This document shows, in pieces, positions 7,981 through 15,490 of a stretch of 64,000 nt of DNA. The position numbers were made by a program, and so were the translations under genes. The DNA is from Catellatospora vulcania (GTDB lineage: Bacteria; Actinomycetota; Actinomycetes; Mycobacteriales; Micromonosporaceae): assembly GCF_009720385.1 (NCBI RefSeq), contig NZ_WARX01000034.1, forward strand, positions 62,001-126,000, given 5' to 3'. Below the pieces are notes generated by a model. It was not told where the DNA came from, ran no database searches, and saw nothing but the letters and a program-made list of their open reading frames with translations. Position 1 is the first letter of the stretch. Every line of letters starts with the position of its first letter.

Positions 7981-8919
7981 TCAGCCCGCCAGGGTCTGTT
8001 CGGTGATCTCCCAGAGCCGCTGCGCCGCGGCGGGGTCCAGCGCGTACGCCGCCACCCCGCGCCGACCGCCCCCGGTGTTCGGCTCGGCCTCGGCGCAGTC
8101 CTCGAAGTACCGCCCGCCGACGCCGTCCAGCAGCGGCGACGTGGCCACCAGGACCGAGGTCGCGGCGCCCTGCTCCGGAGTCTTCCACTGGAAGTCGCCG
8201 CCGCCCAGCTGCGCCCGCAGCCGGTTCAGCTCCTCCTCGGAGACGTAGCGCTGCAGGTTGGTCTGGATCGCGCCGGGCATCAGCGCGTTGACGGTGATGC
8301 CGTCACCCGCCCAGCGGCGGGTCCCCTCCACCGCGAACAGCACGTTCGCGGTCTTCGACTGCCCGTATGCCGCCCAGGGCTCGTACTCGCGCCGGGTGAA
8401 GTGGATGTCGTCGAACACCACGGGCGAGCGCAGGTGCGCCGACGAGCTGACCGAGACCACCCGGGCGCCGCCGGCCGCGGCGAGGGCGCTGTGCAGGCCG
8501 CGGGCCAGGGCGAAGTGTCCGAGGTGGTTGGTGGCGAACTGCATCTCCCAGCCCTGCGGGGTGCGCATCAGCGGCGCTGCCATGATCCCGGCGTTGTTGA
8601 CGAGGATGTGCAGCGGGCCGTCCCAGGCCGCGGTGAACGCGGCGACGGAGTCCTGGTCGGCGAGGTCGAGCCGGGCGACGTGGATGTCCTTGTTGCCGGT
8701 GGTGGCGGTGATGTCGGCGGCGGTGCGGTCGCCGGCGGCGGTGTCGCGTACCGCCAGGGTGACCTCCGCGCCCGCACCGGCCAGGGCGCGGGCGGTCTCC
8801 ACGCCGATGCCGGACGCGCCGCCGGTGACCACGGCCCGCCGGCCGGTGAGGTCGACGCCCTGCACCACCTCGGCGGCGGTGGAGGTGGCGGTGAACGGGG
8901 TGGTGATACGTGTGCTCAT
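7981..8919 (-). CDS. Short-chain dehydrogenase/reductase (SDR)
   Basis: 312 residues from ATG 8919. The Rossmann motif TGGASGIG (32-39), NNAG (about 107-110) and catalytic YGQSK (about 183-187) are all present, with a Ser-rich strand (VVSVSSSAH) supplying the catalytic serine. The length and C-terminal extension match the retinol-dehydrogenase/WWOX-like SDRs common in actinobacteria; the substrate is unknown. Its start faces the tetR gene at 9090 across 170 bp holding a strong inverted repeat that overlaps the likely promoter (TTGACT at 8971-8966). TetR repression of the SDR is the simplest reading. Confidence 0.92.
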   Translation of the reverse strand: MSTRITTPFTATSTAAEVVQGVDLTGRRAVVTGGASGIGVETARALAGAGAEVTLAVRDTAAGDRTAADITATTGNKDIHVARLDLADQDSVAAFTAAWDGPLHILVNNAGIMAAPLMRTPQGWEMQFATNHLGHFALARGLHSALAAAGGARVVSVSSSAHLRSPVVFDDIHFTRREYEPWAAYGQSKTANVLFAVEGTRRWAGDGITVNALMPGAIQTNLQRYVSEEELNRLRAQLGGGDFQWKTPEQGAATSVLVATSPLLDGVGGRYFEDCAEAEPNTGGGRRGVAAYALDPAAAQRLWEITEQTLAG

Positions 8920-8951
8920 GATCTTTCCGTCCTGATCGACGATGCCGGGTC

Positions 8952-8985
8952 GGGTCCTCCGGTACAGTCAACAACCGGAGGACCC
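8952..8985. promoter_or_regulatory. Probable TetR operator between SDR and tetR
   Basis: GGGTCCTCCGGT (8952-8963) and ACCGGAGGACCC (8974-8985) form a perfect 12-bp inverted repeat with a 10-bp spacer. The spacer contains TTGACT on the minus strand, a likely -35 for the SDR gene, so a bound repressor would block that promoter. A weaker related repeat, AACCGGAG-N4-CTCCGTTT, lies at 9006-9025 on the tetR side. Confidence 0.75.
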
Positions 8986-9089
8986 TCCGTTACCCGTTCC
9001 ACGCTAACCGGAGACTCCTCCGTTTTGCAACCGCGGTGCCGATGAGCACAATGAGCCGCGTCACCCGCTCGTCACCGGGAGGAGGAGCC

Positions 9090-9653
9090 GTGACCCGACC
9101 CCTGCGCGCCGACGCGCAGCGCAACCGCGAACGGCTGCTCGAAGTCGCAGCCCAGGCCTTCGCGCACGACGGGCCGCAGGTCTCCATGGACGCCATCGCC
9201 AAGCAGGCCGGTGTCGGCATCGGCACCCTCTACCGGCACTTCCCGACCCGCGAGGCGCTCGTCGAGGCGGCGTACCGCAAGGAGCTGGCCCGGCTGTGCG
9301 ACGCCGCCCCCGGCCTGCTGGAGACCATGCCGCCGGACCGGGCGGTGCGCGCCTGGATGGACCTGTTCGTCGAGTACATGTCGACCAAGCGGGGCATGGC
9401 CGACGCGCTGCGCGCCGTGATCGCCTCCGGCGGCAACCCGTTCGCGCAGAGCCGCGACCGGCTGCTCGGCGCGGTCACCACGCTGCTGCACGCGGCCGCC
9501 GACGCCGGTTCCGTGCGCACCGACGTACGGCCCGAGGACGTGCTGGTCGGCCTCGGCGGCATCTCGCTGGCCACCGCCGACCCGGCACAGGCCGAGCAGG
9601 CCGCACGCCTGCTCGACCTGCTCATGGACGGCCTGCGCCACCGCCCCACCTGA
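9090..9653 (+). CDS. TetR/AcrR-family transcriptional repressor
   Basis: 187 residues from GTG 9090 (GGGAGGAGGAG upstream); an in-frame ATG at 9036 is rejected because it precedes the ribosome site. The N-terminal helix-turn-helix is typical (MDAIAKQAGVGIGTLYRHF), and the C-terminal ligand domain is unspecific. It is divergent from the SDR gene over a strong inverted repeat, so it likely controls both that gene and itself. Its stop is directly followed by copy 2 of the dispersed 3' element. Confidence 0.93.
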   Translation: MTRPLRADAQRNRERLLEVAAQAFAHDGPQVSMDAIAKQAGVGIGTLYRHFPTREALVEAAYRKELARLCDAAPGLLETMPPDRAVRAWMDLFVEYMSTKRGMADALRAVIASGGNPFAQSRDRLLGAVTTLLHAAADAGSVRTDVRPEDVLVGLGGISLATADPAQAEQAARLLDLLMDGLRHRPT

Positions 9654-9656
9654 GAA

Positions 9657-9704
9657 AGGAAGGGCACCTTCACATCGCTACACGTTGTAGAAGGCGCCCT
9701 TCCC
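9657..9704 (+). repeat. Dispersed 3' element, copy 2 (inverted-arm form)
   Basis: Same organisation as copy 1, with core ACATCGCTACACGTTGTA (one base different) and a right arm carrying two changes. It begins 3 bp after the tetR stop. Confidence 0.85.
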
Positions 9705-9739
9705 AACATCGGCAGGCGCTGACCAGCGCACGGAGCAGG

Positions 9740-10675
9740 TCAGCCGGCGGCAGCCACCGCGGCCGCGGTGTCCTCGGTGACCAGGTCGAAGTTGATGAAC
9801 GCGGCCGCCCGTGAGCCGCCCGCCGCGGCGTGGACGACCTGCGCGGCAAGATCTGTGATGTTGCCCGCCACCCACATTCCGGGCACCTCGGTCAGGCCGG
9901 TCGGGTCCGCGGCGACGTACGCGCCGAACGGGTGCTCGGTGAGCGCGACGCCCAGCGACTCCAGCACCCCCGCCCGGGGCGCCATGCGCGCCGACACCAC
10001 CAGCGCCTCACACGGCACGACCGTGCCGTCGACCAGCCGCGCCCCGGTCAGCCGGTCTTCGGCCACCTCCAGCCCGGCGACCTCGCCGTCCACGAGGCGC
10101 ACCCCGCGGGCGGCGAGCTGTGCCAGCTCCGTCTCGGTCGGCTCCGGGCCGGTGTGGCGCAGCAGGGTCACGTCCGATGTCCACTGCCGGTAGAGCAGCG
10201 CCTGCATGGCCGCGTGCGCGCCGGTCGCCAGCACCGCGACGGCCTGGTCGCGCACCTCCCAGCCGTGGCAGTACGGGCACTGCAGCACGTCGCGGCCCCA
10301 CCGCTCGCGCAGGCCGGGGATCGGCGGCAGCTCGTCGACGACGCCGGTGGCCACCAGCAGCCGCCGCGCCCGGACGAGCCGGCCGTCGTCGAGGGTCACG
10401 GCGAAGCCGCCGTCCTGGCGTACCGCCGAGACCGCCTGGCCGTCCACGATCTCCCCGCCGTAGCCGCGCACCTCCTCGCGGCCGATCCTCAGCAGCTCGC
10501 CCGGCGGCATGCCGTCACGGGACAGGAACGCGTGCATTGCCGCGGCCGTCGCGTTGCGCGGCTCCCCACCGTCGACCACCAGCACCGAGCGCCTCGCCCG
10601 CGCCAGGGTCAGCGCGCCGTTCAACCCGGCGGCCCCGCCGCCGACGACCACCACGTCGTACGCCTCAAGGGTCAT
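9740..10675 (-). CDS. Thioredoxin-reductase-like FAD/NAD(P)-dependent oxidoreductase
   Basis: 311 residues from ATG 10675. The frame remains open far upstream to 11311, but that extension is antisense to the HD gene's frame and not protein-like. FAD site VVGGGAAGL (about 10-18), redox pair CPYC (Cys133, Cys136) followed by HGWE, and the closing FAD motif GMWVAGNITD are visible. This is the compact two-domain thioredoxin-reductase-like form. The partner could be a thioredoxin or a small dithiol; in actinobacteria some members oxidise dithiols of natural products. No thioredoxin gene is adjacent. Convergent with tetR. Confidence 0.9.
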   Translation of the reverse strand: MTLEAYDVVVVGGGAAGLNGALTLARARRSVLVVDGGEPRNATAAAMHAFLSRDGMPPGELLRIGREEVRGYGGEIVDGQAVSAVRQDGGFAVTLDDGRLVRARRLLVATGVVDELPPIPGLRERWGRDVLQCPYCHGWEVRDQAVAVLATGAHAAMQALLYRQWTSDVTLLRHTGPEPTETELAQLAARGVRLVDGEVAGLEVAEDRLTGARLVDGTVVPCEALVVSARMAPRAGVLESLGVALTEHPFGAYVAADPTGLTEVPGMWVAGNITDLAAQVVHAAAGGSRAAAFINFDLVTEDTAAAVAAAG

Positions 10676-10790
10676 CTCGACCACCTCCGCCACCACCCTG
10701 CGCCCGAGCGCGCGGCGTCGGCAAACTCTGTTGCCGAACCGGCAAACCAGCTCCGCCTGCGGGCCGGCCCGACGCGACCCGCAACAGCCC

Positions 10791-11378
10791 TTACACCGGG
10801 TGACGAGCTTGGAACGCCAGCCGGGCGTCGGCGTCGCGGGCCAGCCGTTCCAGCAGGTCGTCCAGCCGGAGGAACGCCTCCCACGGCTGCTCGCCGTCCA
10901 CTGCGCACAGCCGCGCGGTGACCTCGTCCTCCAGCGGGGGCACCCGCTTGCCCTTCCACACCTTGTCGGCGAGGACGACCAGCAGGTCCTCGGTGCTGAG
11001 CCGGGCATAGGCCACCGACCCGTGATCACGGGCGAACCGGGCCAGGCACGGTTCGACCCCGCGGGCCACCAGCAGCGCGTACCCAGCGGGTTCGTGTTCG
11101 GAACCGGGCCCGGACAGTTCGGACGGGTGCGCAACCTTGCCGATGTCGTGGGTGGCCGCGCCGAACAGCACCTGCTCGGCGGAGAAGGCCAGTCCGGGGT
11201 ACGCCTCGGCGACCCCGACGACCAGCCGCGCGGCGACGTCGTGCACCGCCCGCAGGTGCGCGCCCAGCCGAGCGGGCGCGTCGAGTTCGGTGAGCAGCGC
11301 TGCGACAGCATCCGGCAGCGGTCGCAGGTGAGGATCGGCGACTTCGGTCAGAGCGCGGTGGAGGGCAGGGGTAGGCAT
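10791..11378 (-). CDS. HD-domain phosphohydrolase
   Basis: 195 residues from ATG 11378; an in-frame start at 11432 would add 18 residues of low-complexity sequence. HD signature: an upstream His in LGAHLRAVHDVA, the HD pair in ATHDIGK, and a downstream Asp in VVLADKVWKG. HD proteins are metal-dependent phosphohydrolases acting on nucleotides or phosphate esters; the substrate is not predictable here. It is preceded on the same strand by the APH-fold gene, 166 bp away, with copy 3 of the 3' element between, so it is probably transcribed separately. Confidence 0.85.
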   Translation of the reverse strand: MPTPALHRALTEVADPHLRPLPDAVAALLTELDAPARLGAHLRAVHDVAARLVVGVAEAYPGLAFSAEQVLFGAATHDIGKVAHPSELSGPGSEHEPAGYALLVARGVEPCLARFARDHGSVAYARLSTEDLLVVLADKVWKGKRVPPLEDEVTARLCAVDGEQPWEAFLRLDDLLERLARDADARLAFQARHPV

Positions 11379-11500
11379 CCGGCCGAGACTAACCGGATCG
11401 GCAGATGACGCGGCCCGGCCGCGGCTCAACACGGCCCCGGGGCAGCGCGCCGCAGCGGTCAGAGCACGCCACAGCAGGTCAGGGCGTGGTCCGCGTTAAC

Positions 11501-11547
11501 AGGGTGCCCTTCCTCTACGCATAGCGATGTGAAGGTGCCCTTCCTTA
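11501..11547 (-). repeat. Dispersed 3' element, copy 3 (direct-arm form)
   Basis: On the minus strand it starts with the TAA stop of the APH-fold gene itself and reads AAGGAAGGGCACCTTC, then core ACATCGCTATGCGTAG, then AGGAAGGGCACC again in direct orientation. The two arms are therefore direct rather than inverted repeats. Because each arm is a near-palindrome, both forms can fold locally. Confidence 0.85.
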
Positions 11548-12522
11548 CTTCAGGGCGGTGAGGATGTCGGTGAGGATGTCGAAGCATTTGGTGTCTTCGG
11601 GGGTGCCGGTGTGCGGGGCGCGGAAGCGGGCGACGTCGACGGCGATGTCGGCGATGTCCCAGCGCTGCCGGTAGAGGTCCAGCAGCGGCTGGTGCACGGC
11701 GTGGCCGGTGGCGGTCGCGTAGGCGGCGAGCACGGCGTCGTCGCCCGCGGCGAGCAGCCAGAGGTCGCGTTCGGGCGGGGCGGTCAGCGCGGTGTCCCAG
11801 TCGATGAGGCGCCAGCCGTCGGGGGTGAGCATGGTGTTGCCGGGGTGCGGCTCGCCGTGGGTGAGCACTGCCGGGCGGCCGCGGTTCTCGTCGACCAGGC
11901 GGTCGTAGCGGTCGAGCAGGTCGTGGACTTGGGCGGCGTGCTCGGTCAGCAACAGGGCCAGCGGGCGGGCGTACGGGCCGGTGGCGGGCAGGTCCCCGGC
12001 GAGCGCGGCGGCGAGCCCGTCGCGGTGCGGCACGGTGAAGTCGTCGACGGCCGCGTGGCGGCGGGCGGCCTCGGGTCCGCCGTGCACGGCGATCACCATC
12101 TCCAGCACGGCCTCCCGGTGACCGGGCGTGTCGTACTCGCCCCAGCTGAAGCTGCGGCCGTCGAGGTGCGGGTAGAGCGCGAGGGTGTACTGCCGCCCGG
12201 TGCGGACCAGCGGCTCTCCGTCGCGCGCGGCGACCGGCGCGACGACGAAGGACAGCCCGCCGTCGCTCAGCTCGCGTGCCGCACGCAACGAGCCGCGCAG
12301 CCGGTGGCCGGCCTCGTCGAGTGTCTCGGCCTGCGTACGGCGCTTGCCGGTCAGGTCGTCGGCGGTCGCGAACCAGCGGCCGCCCGTGGTGTCGGTGACC
12401 GCCCAGTGGTGGCTGCCCCAGCCGACGGGCTGGTAGGCCAGCGCGGCCACCGCCAACCCCCAGCCGTCGGCCAGGGTCGAGACGAGCAGTTCCTCGGGCA
12501 GGTCGGCGGGCGGCGTCAGCAC
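11545..12522 (-). CDS. Aminoglycoside-phosphotransferase-fold kinase
   Basis: 325 residues from ATG 12522. The catalytic loop HGEPHPGN (Brenner motif) and the metal-binding IDWD are intact, so phosphotransfer activity is likely. The N-terminal nucleotide lobe has a glycine-rich turn (GWGSHHWAV). This fold covers antibiotic kinases, fructosamine and homoserine kinases and many unknowns, so resistance should not be assumed. Monocistronic; its stop codon overlaps copy 3 of the 3' element. It is divergent from the truncated TauE gene. Confidence 0.88.
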   Translation of the reverse strand: MLTPPADLPEELLVSTLADGWGLAVAALAYQPVGWGSHHWAVTDTTGGRWFATADDLTGKRRTQAETLDEAGHRLRGSLRAARELSDGGLSFVVAPVAARDGEPLVRTGRQYTLALYPHLDGRSFSWGEYDTPGHREAVLEMVIAVHGGPEAARRHAAVDDFTVPHRDGLAAALAGDLPATGPYARPLALLLTEHAAQVHDLLDRYDRLVDENRGRPAVLTHGEPHPGNTMLTPDGWRLIDWDTALTAPPERDLWLLAAGDDAVLAAYATATGHAVHQPLLDLYRQRWDIADIAVDVARFRAPHTGTPEDTKCFDILTDILTALK

Positions 12523-12729
12523 ACGGCCACGATACGGATCTCCCGGATCGTGGCAACACCTTTTCGTCCGGCCGCCAAATCCGCCGACCGTCCGCCGAAG
12601 GAGGTCCCGACGGTCTCATTTCCGACGCGCGGCCGTCCCACATTGCCGGATCCCGCCCGCCCGAATGCGCTGTGAACAGCGAGTTAATGAAGAAGGGTGC
12701 CAGGTTAAGGACATTTCGCTTACTGGGAC

Positions 12730-13518
12730 GTGCACATGCGGCGCGGCACCGTGGACAAGCGCCTGGTGCTGTGGCTCTGCGCGGGCAGCATCCCGGCCGC
12801 GTTCGCCGGGGTGTTCATCGCCAAGGCCGTCGACGGCGAGGGCATGTCGCGGGTCATCCAGTCGCTACTGGGCGTCGCGCTGCTGCTGGCCGCGTCGGGG
12901 CTGGTGGTCAAGGCCTGGTTCGGGCTGCGTGACCAGGCCCGCGCCGCCGTCGACCCGTCGCCGCGGGAGGCCGTCGAGGGCGCCTTGGCGCGCGTTCGCG
13001 TACGCATAATTCCGACCGTGCTGGTCGGAGCAGTGGGTGGGCTCGTGGTCGGGGTGACCTCGGTCGGGTCGGGCTCGCTCATCGTCATCGCGCTGATGGC
13101 CCTCTACCCGGCGCTGCGTCCACAGCAGCTGGTCGGCACCGACCTGGTGCAGGCGGTGCCGCTGGTCGGCGCGGCCGCCCTGGCCCACCTGCTGTTCGGC
13201 GACTTCCAGCTGGCGCTGACCGTCGCCCTGGTCGTCGGCGCGGTGCCGGGAGTGCTGCTGGGCGCGGCGGTGTCCTCGCGGGCGCCGGGTGGCCTGATCC
13301 GCGCCGCGCTCACCGTCGTGCTGACCGCCAGCGGTCTGAAGCTGCTCGGGGCGAGCACCGTCGCCGTCGGGTACGCCACCGCGGCGCTGGTCGCGTTCAT
13401 CCCCGCGGTGTGGGTGCTGGCCCGCCGCCACCACGGCCTGCCCCTACGACCGGCTCCGGTCCCGGCCCCGCGCAACCCGGCCGAATCGCAGCTCGCCGAG
13501 CAGGTCCCCGCCTCCTGA
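12730..13518 (+). CDS. N-terminally truncated TauE/SafE-family membrane protein
   Basis: 262 residues. TauE/SafE permeases consist of two similar halves. Here the second half is complete (VGVTSVGSGSL, then LVGTDLVQA, then HLLFGDF). The first half begins abruptly at the point matching the end of its second helix (MRRGTVDKRLVLW). The first two membrane segments, including the first-half glycine-rich motif, are absent. An in-frame stop sits at 12706-12708 and no related sequence is visible further 5'. No convincing ribosome site precedes 12730 or 12736. It is probably a 5'-deleted, non-functional sulfonate/sulfite-type exporter. Its 3' end overlaps the ECF41 gene tail-to-tail by 75 bp. Confidence 0.72.
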   Translation: MHMRRGTVDKRLVLWLCAGSIPAAFAGVFIAKAVDGEGMSRVIQSLLGVALLLAASGLVVKAWFGLRDQARAAVDPSPREAVEGALARVRVRIIPTVLVGAVGGLVVGVTSVGSGSLIVIALMALYPALRPQQLVGTDLVQAVPLVGAAALAHLLFGDFQLALTVALVVGAVPGVLLGAAVSSRAPGGLIRAALTVVLTASGLKLLGASTVAVGYATAALVAFIPAVWVLARRHHGLPLRPAPVPAPRNPAESQLAEQVPAS

Positions 13519-14412
13519 GTCGCCGGCGAACAGGCCCAGCGCGCGCATCTTGTCGGGATTGGCCAGCAGCTGGATGCCGGCGAGCCGGCCGTGGTCGGTC
13601 TCCCAGGTCATCAGCGACCAGCGCCCACCCAGCCGCAGCAGCGCGGCCGGGCCGCCGTTGACGTCGAGCAGCCACCACTCGACCTCCGCGGCCTTGGCGC
13701 TGACCCCGGCCAGGAACCGCGCCACCCGGGCCGCGCCGACCACCGGGTTGACAGCGGCGCGGGCCTTGCCGCCACCGTCGCTCCACAGCGTGATCTCGTC
13801 GGCCAGCATCGCCTGCAGGCCGGCCCGGTCACCGGTGGCGGCGGCCGCCAGGAAACGCTCGACGAGCGCGCGGTGTCCCGCGCCGTCCACGGCGAAGCGC
13901 TGCCGGTCGTCGCCGATCCGTTCGGCGGCACGGCGGTGCAGCTGGCGGGCGTTGGTCTCGGTCAGCCGGAGGGTGTCCGCGATCTCCGCGTACGGCAGCT
14001 CGAACGTCTCCCGCAGCAGGTAGACCCCGCGCTCCGGCGGCGTGAGCCGCTCCATGAGCCGCAGCGCCGCCAGTGACAGCGTGTCGCGCTGCCGGGCGGA
14101 CTCGGCCGGGTCGCCGACCTGCGTGCCGACCGGGATCGGCTCGGGCAGCCAGGTGCCCGGGTAGGTCTCCCGCCGGTGGCGGGCCGAGCGCAGCTGGTCG
14201 AGGGCGAGCCGGGTGGTCACCGTGACCAGCCAGGCCCGCGGATCCCCGATCGCCGCGCGGTCCGCCCCGTGCCAGCGCAGCCAGGCGTCCTGCAGCACGT
14301 CCTCGGCGTCCCACCAGCTGCCGAGCATCCGGTACGCGACGCCGAGCAGCACCGGCCGGTGCTGCTCGAAGACCGCCGCGTCGGCCGGACGCAGTTCCGC
14401 ATATGCCGTCAT
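13444..14412 (-). CDS. ECF41-group RNA polymerase sigma factor with SnoaL-like C-terminus
   Basis: 322 residues from ATG 14412. Sigma region 2 (AYRMLGSWWDAEDVLQDAWLRW) and region 4 (PYAEIADTLRLTETNARQLHRRA) are followed by a ~120-residue SnoaL-like domain. The group hallmarks WLPEP (linker), DGGGK and NPDK (C-terminal) are all visible, identifying ECF41. These sigma factors use the fused C-terminal domain in place of an anti-sigma factor and typically control a neighbouring carboxymuconolactone-decarboxylase gene. That gene lies immediately upstream here: its TGA is directly followed by this ATG, suggesting translational coupling. Confidence 0.95.
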   Translation of the reverse strand: MTAYAELRPADAAVFEQHRPVLLGVAYRMLGSWWDAEDVLQDAWLRWHGADRAAIGDPRAWLVTVTTRLALDQLRSARHRRETYPGTWLPEPIPVGTQVGDPAESARQRDTLSLAALRLMERLTPPERGVYLLRETFELPYAEIADTLRLTETNARQLHRRAAERIGDDRQRFAVDGAGHRALVERFLAAAATGDRAGLQAMLADEITLWSDGGGKARAAVNPVVGAARVARFLAGVSAKAAEVEWWLLDVNGGPAALLRLGGRWSLMTWETDHGRLAGIQLLANPDKMRALGLFAGDSGGGDLLGELRFGRVARGRDRSRS

Positions 14413-14850
14413 TCACACCGCCGGATGCATTCGGGTGGTCACGCCGATGCGATTCCACAGGTTGATGGTCCCGATGGCCAGGATGAGGTCGGCGACCTCC
14501 TTGTCGGTGAAGGCCGCGCGGGCGGTGTCCCACACCTCGTCGGAGACGCCGTACTCGCCCAGCTTGGTCACCGCGTCGGTGAGCGCCAGGGCGGCGCGCT
14601 CGCGGGCGTCGAAGCCCGGGAACTCCCACCACGCGCTGACCCCCAGCACCTCACGCAGGTCGGCGCCCTGCTTGACCAGGTCCGTGCCGTGCTGGTCGAT
14701 GCAGTAGGCGCAGCCGTTCAGCAGTGACGCCCGCAGCTTGACCAGGTCCAGCAGCCGGGCGTCGAGGCTCTTGTGCAGGTACTTCTCCAGGCCCAGCACC
14801 GCCTTGTAGCCCTCGGGTGCCAGTTCGCCCAGATTCATCCGCTGAGTCAT
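14413..14850 (-). CDS. Carboxymuconolactone decarboxylase-family (AhpD-like) protein
   Basis: 145 residues from ATG 14850 (GGAGGGG 8 bases upstream); a longer in-frame start at 14895 lacks a ribosome site. The CxxCxxxH active site of AhpD-type alkylhydroperoxidases is present (CAYCIDQH). The protein is all-helical and probably oligomeric. This is the standard partner of ECF41 sigma factors and often their regulatory target, which suggests a role in oxidative or electrophile stress. It is first in a two-gene operon with the sigma gene at zero spacing. Confidence 0.93.
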   Translation of the reverse strand: MTQRMNLGELAPEGYKAVLGLEKYLHKSLDARLLDLVKLRASLLNGCAYCIDQHGTDLVKQGADLREVLGVSAWWEFPGFDARERAALALTDAVTKLGEYGVSDEVWDTARAAFTDKEVADLILAIGTINLWNRIGVTTRMHPAV

Positions 14851-14983
14851 CGTTTCTGCCCCTCCGTGTCCAGTGTCGCGGCAACCGTGCGCCACCGCTG
14901 CAGGAACGACACGACAGGGCCGCCCGAACGTGACAATTCAGGGCGCTGATGCGACGCAGGACACGTTTCGCGGGGCAGACGGC

Positions 14984-15385
14984 TCAGGCCAGCGCCGGTT
15001 CGGCCAGCATCTGCCGGCAGGCGTCGCGGGCGGTCTCGCACGCGTCCGCGGCGATCTCGCAATGCCGGTGCCGGTCGGCCTGGCTGCGGCACTCCTGGGC
15101 GCAGACGTCGCAGACGGTCGCGCACGCCTCGATCACGGCGCGGGCCAGCTCGGGGTGGTAGCCGCGGAACCGGTCGAGGATCTCGGCCGCGGTGGCGCAC
15201 ATGTCGGCGCAGTCCAGGTTCGTCCGGATGCAGATCACCAGTTCCGCGACCGCCGGGTCGCCCAGGCAGGCGTCGGCACAGGAGTTGCAGGCCTCGGCGC
15301 ACAGGTTGCACGCACGCACGCAGGCCGCCCGCACGTCATGACGCAGGTCTTCCTCGTCGCGGTACATGGGAGTCATCGGCTGCAT
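14984..15385 (-). CDS. Cys-rich four-helix-bundle copper-binding-type protein (DUF326)
   Basis: 133 residues, ATG 15385 (other in-frame ATGs at 15376 and 15367). Fifteen cysteines are spaced as CxxxCxxC/CxxxC along predicted helices (ACVRACNLCAEAC, CADMCATAA, CATVCDVCAQEC, CETARDAC). This is the signature of Csp/DUF326 four-helix bundles, which store Cu(I) inside the bundle. No signal peptide is seen, so it is a cytosolic form, as in Csp3. No copper regulator or ATPase is adjacent. Confidence 0.87.
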   Translation of the reverse strand: MQPMTPMYRDEEDLRHDVRAACVRACNLCAEACNSCADACLGDPAVAELVICIRTNLDCADMCATAAEILDRFRGYHPELARAVIEACATVCDVCAQECRSQADRHRHCEIAADACETARDACRQMLAEPALA

Positions 15386-15445
15386 GTCTCGCCCCCGATC
15401 AAGAAGATCAATCCTACCGGTTCGCGGATCGTCCGGGAGCGCGAA

Positions 15446-15478
15446 AAGGGCGTCCGTGCCGACGGCACGGACGCCCTT
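15446..15478 (-). terminator. Intrinsic terminator of the MFS gene
   Basis: Perfect 15-bp stem, AAGGGCGTCCGTGCC (15446-15460) with its complement at 15464-15478 and loop GAC. Read on the minus strand, the second arm runs into TTTT: a classical rho-independent terminator 12 bp after the MFS stop. Confidence 0.9.
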
Positions 15479-15490
15479 GACCGGCAGGTG

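Noticed and set aside
11545-12522. Antibiotic-resistance labels for the two APH-fold genes (also 52027-53007)
   Set aside because: The fold is shared by many metabolic kinases; no subfamily-specific residues or resistance context visible.
12672-12932. Small frame MNSELMKKG... overlapping the start of the TauE gene
   Set aside because: Becomes low-complexity Arg/Gly-rich after 20 codons and is out of frame with the TauE-like sequence; not a missing N-terminus.
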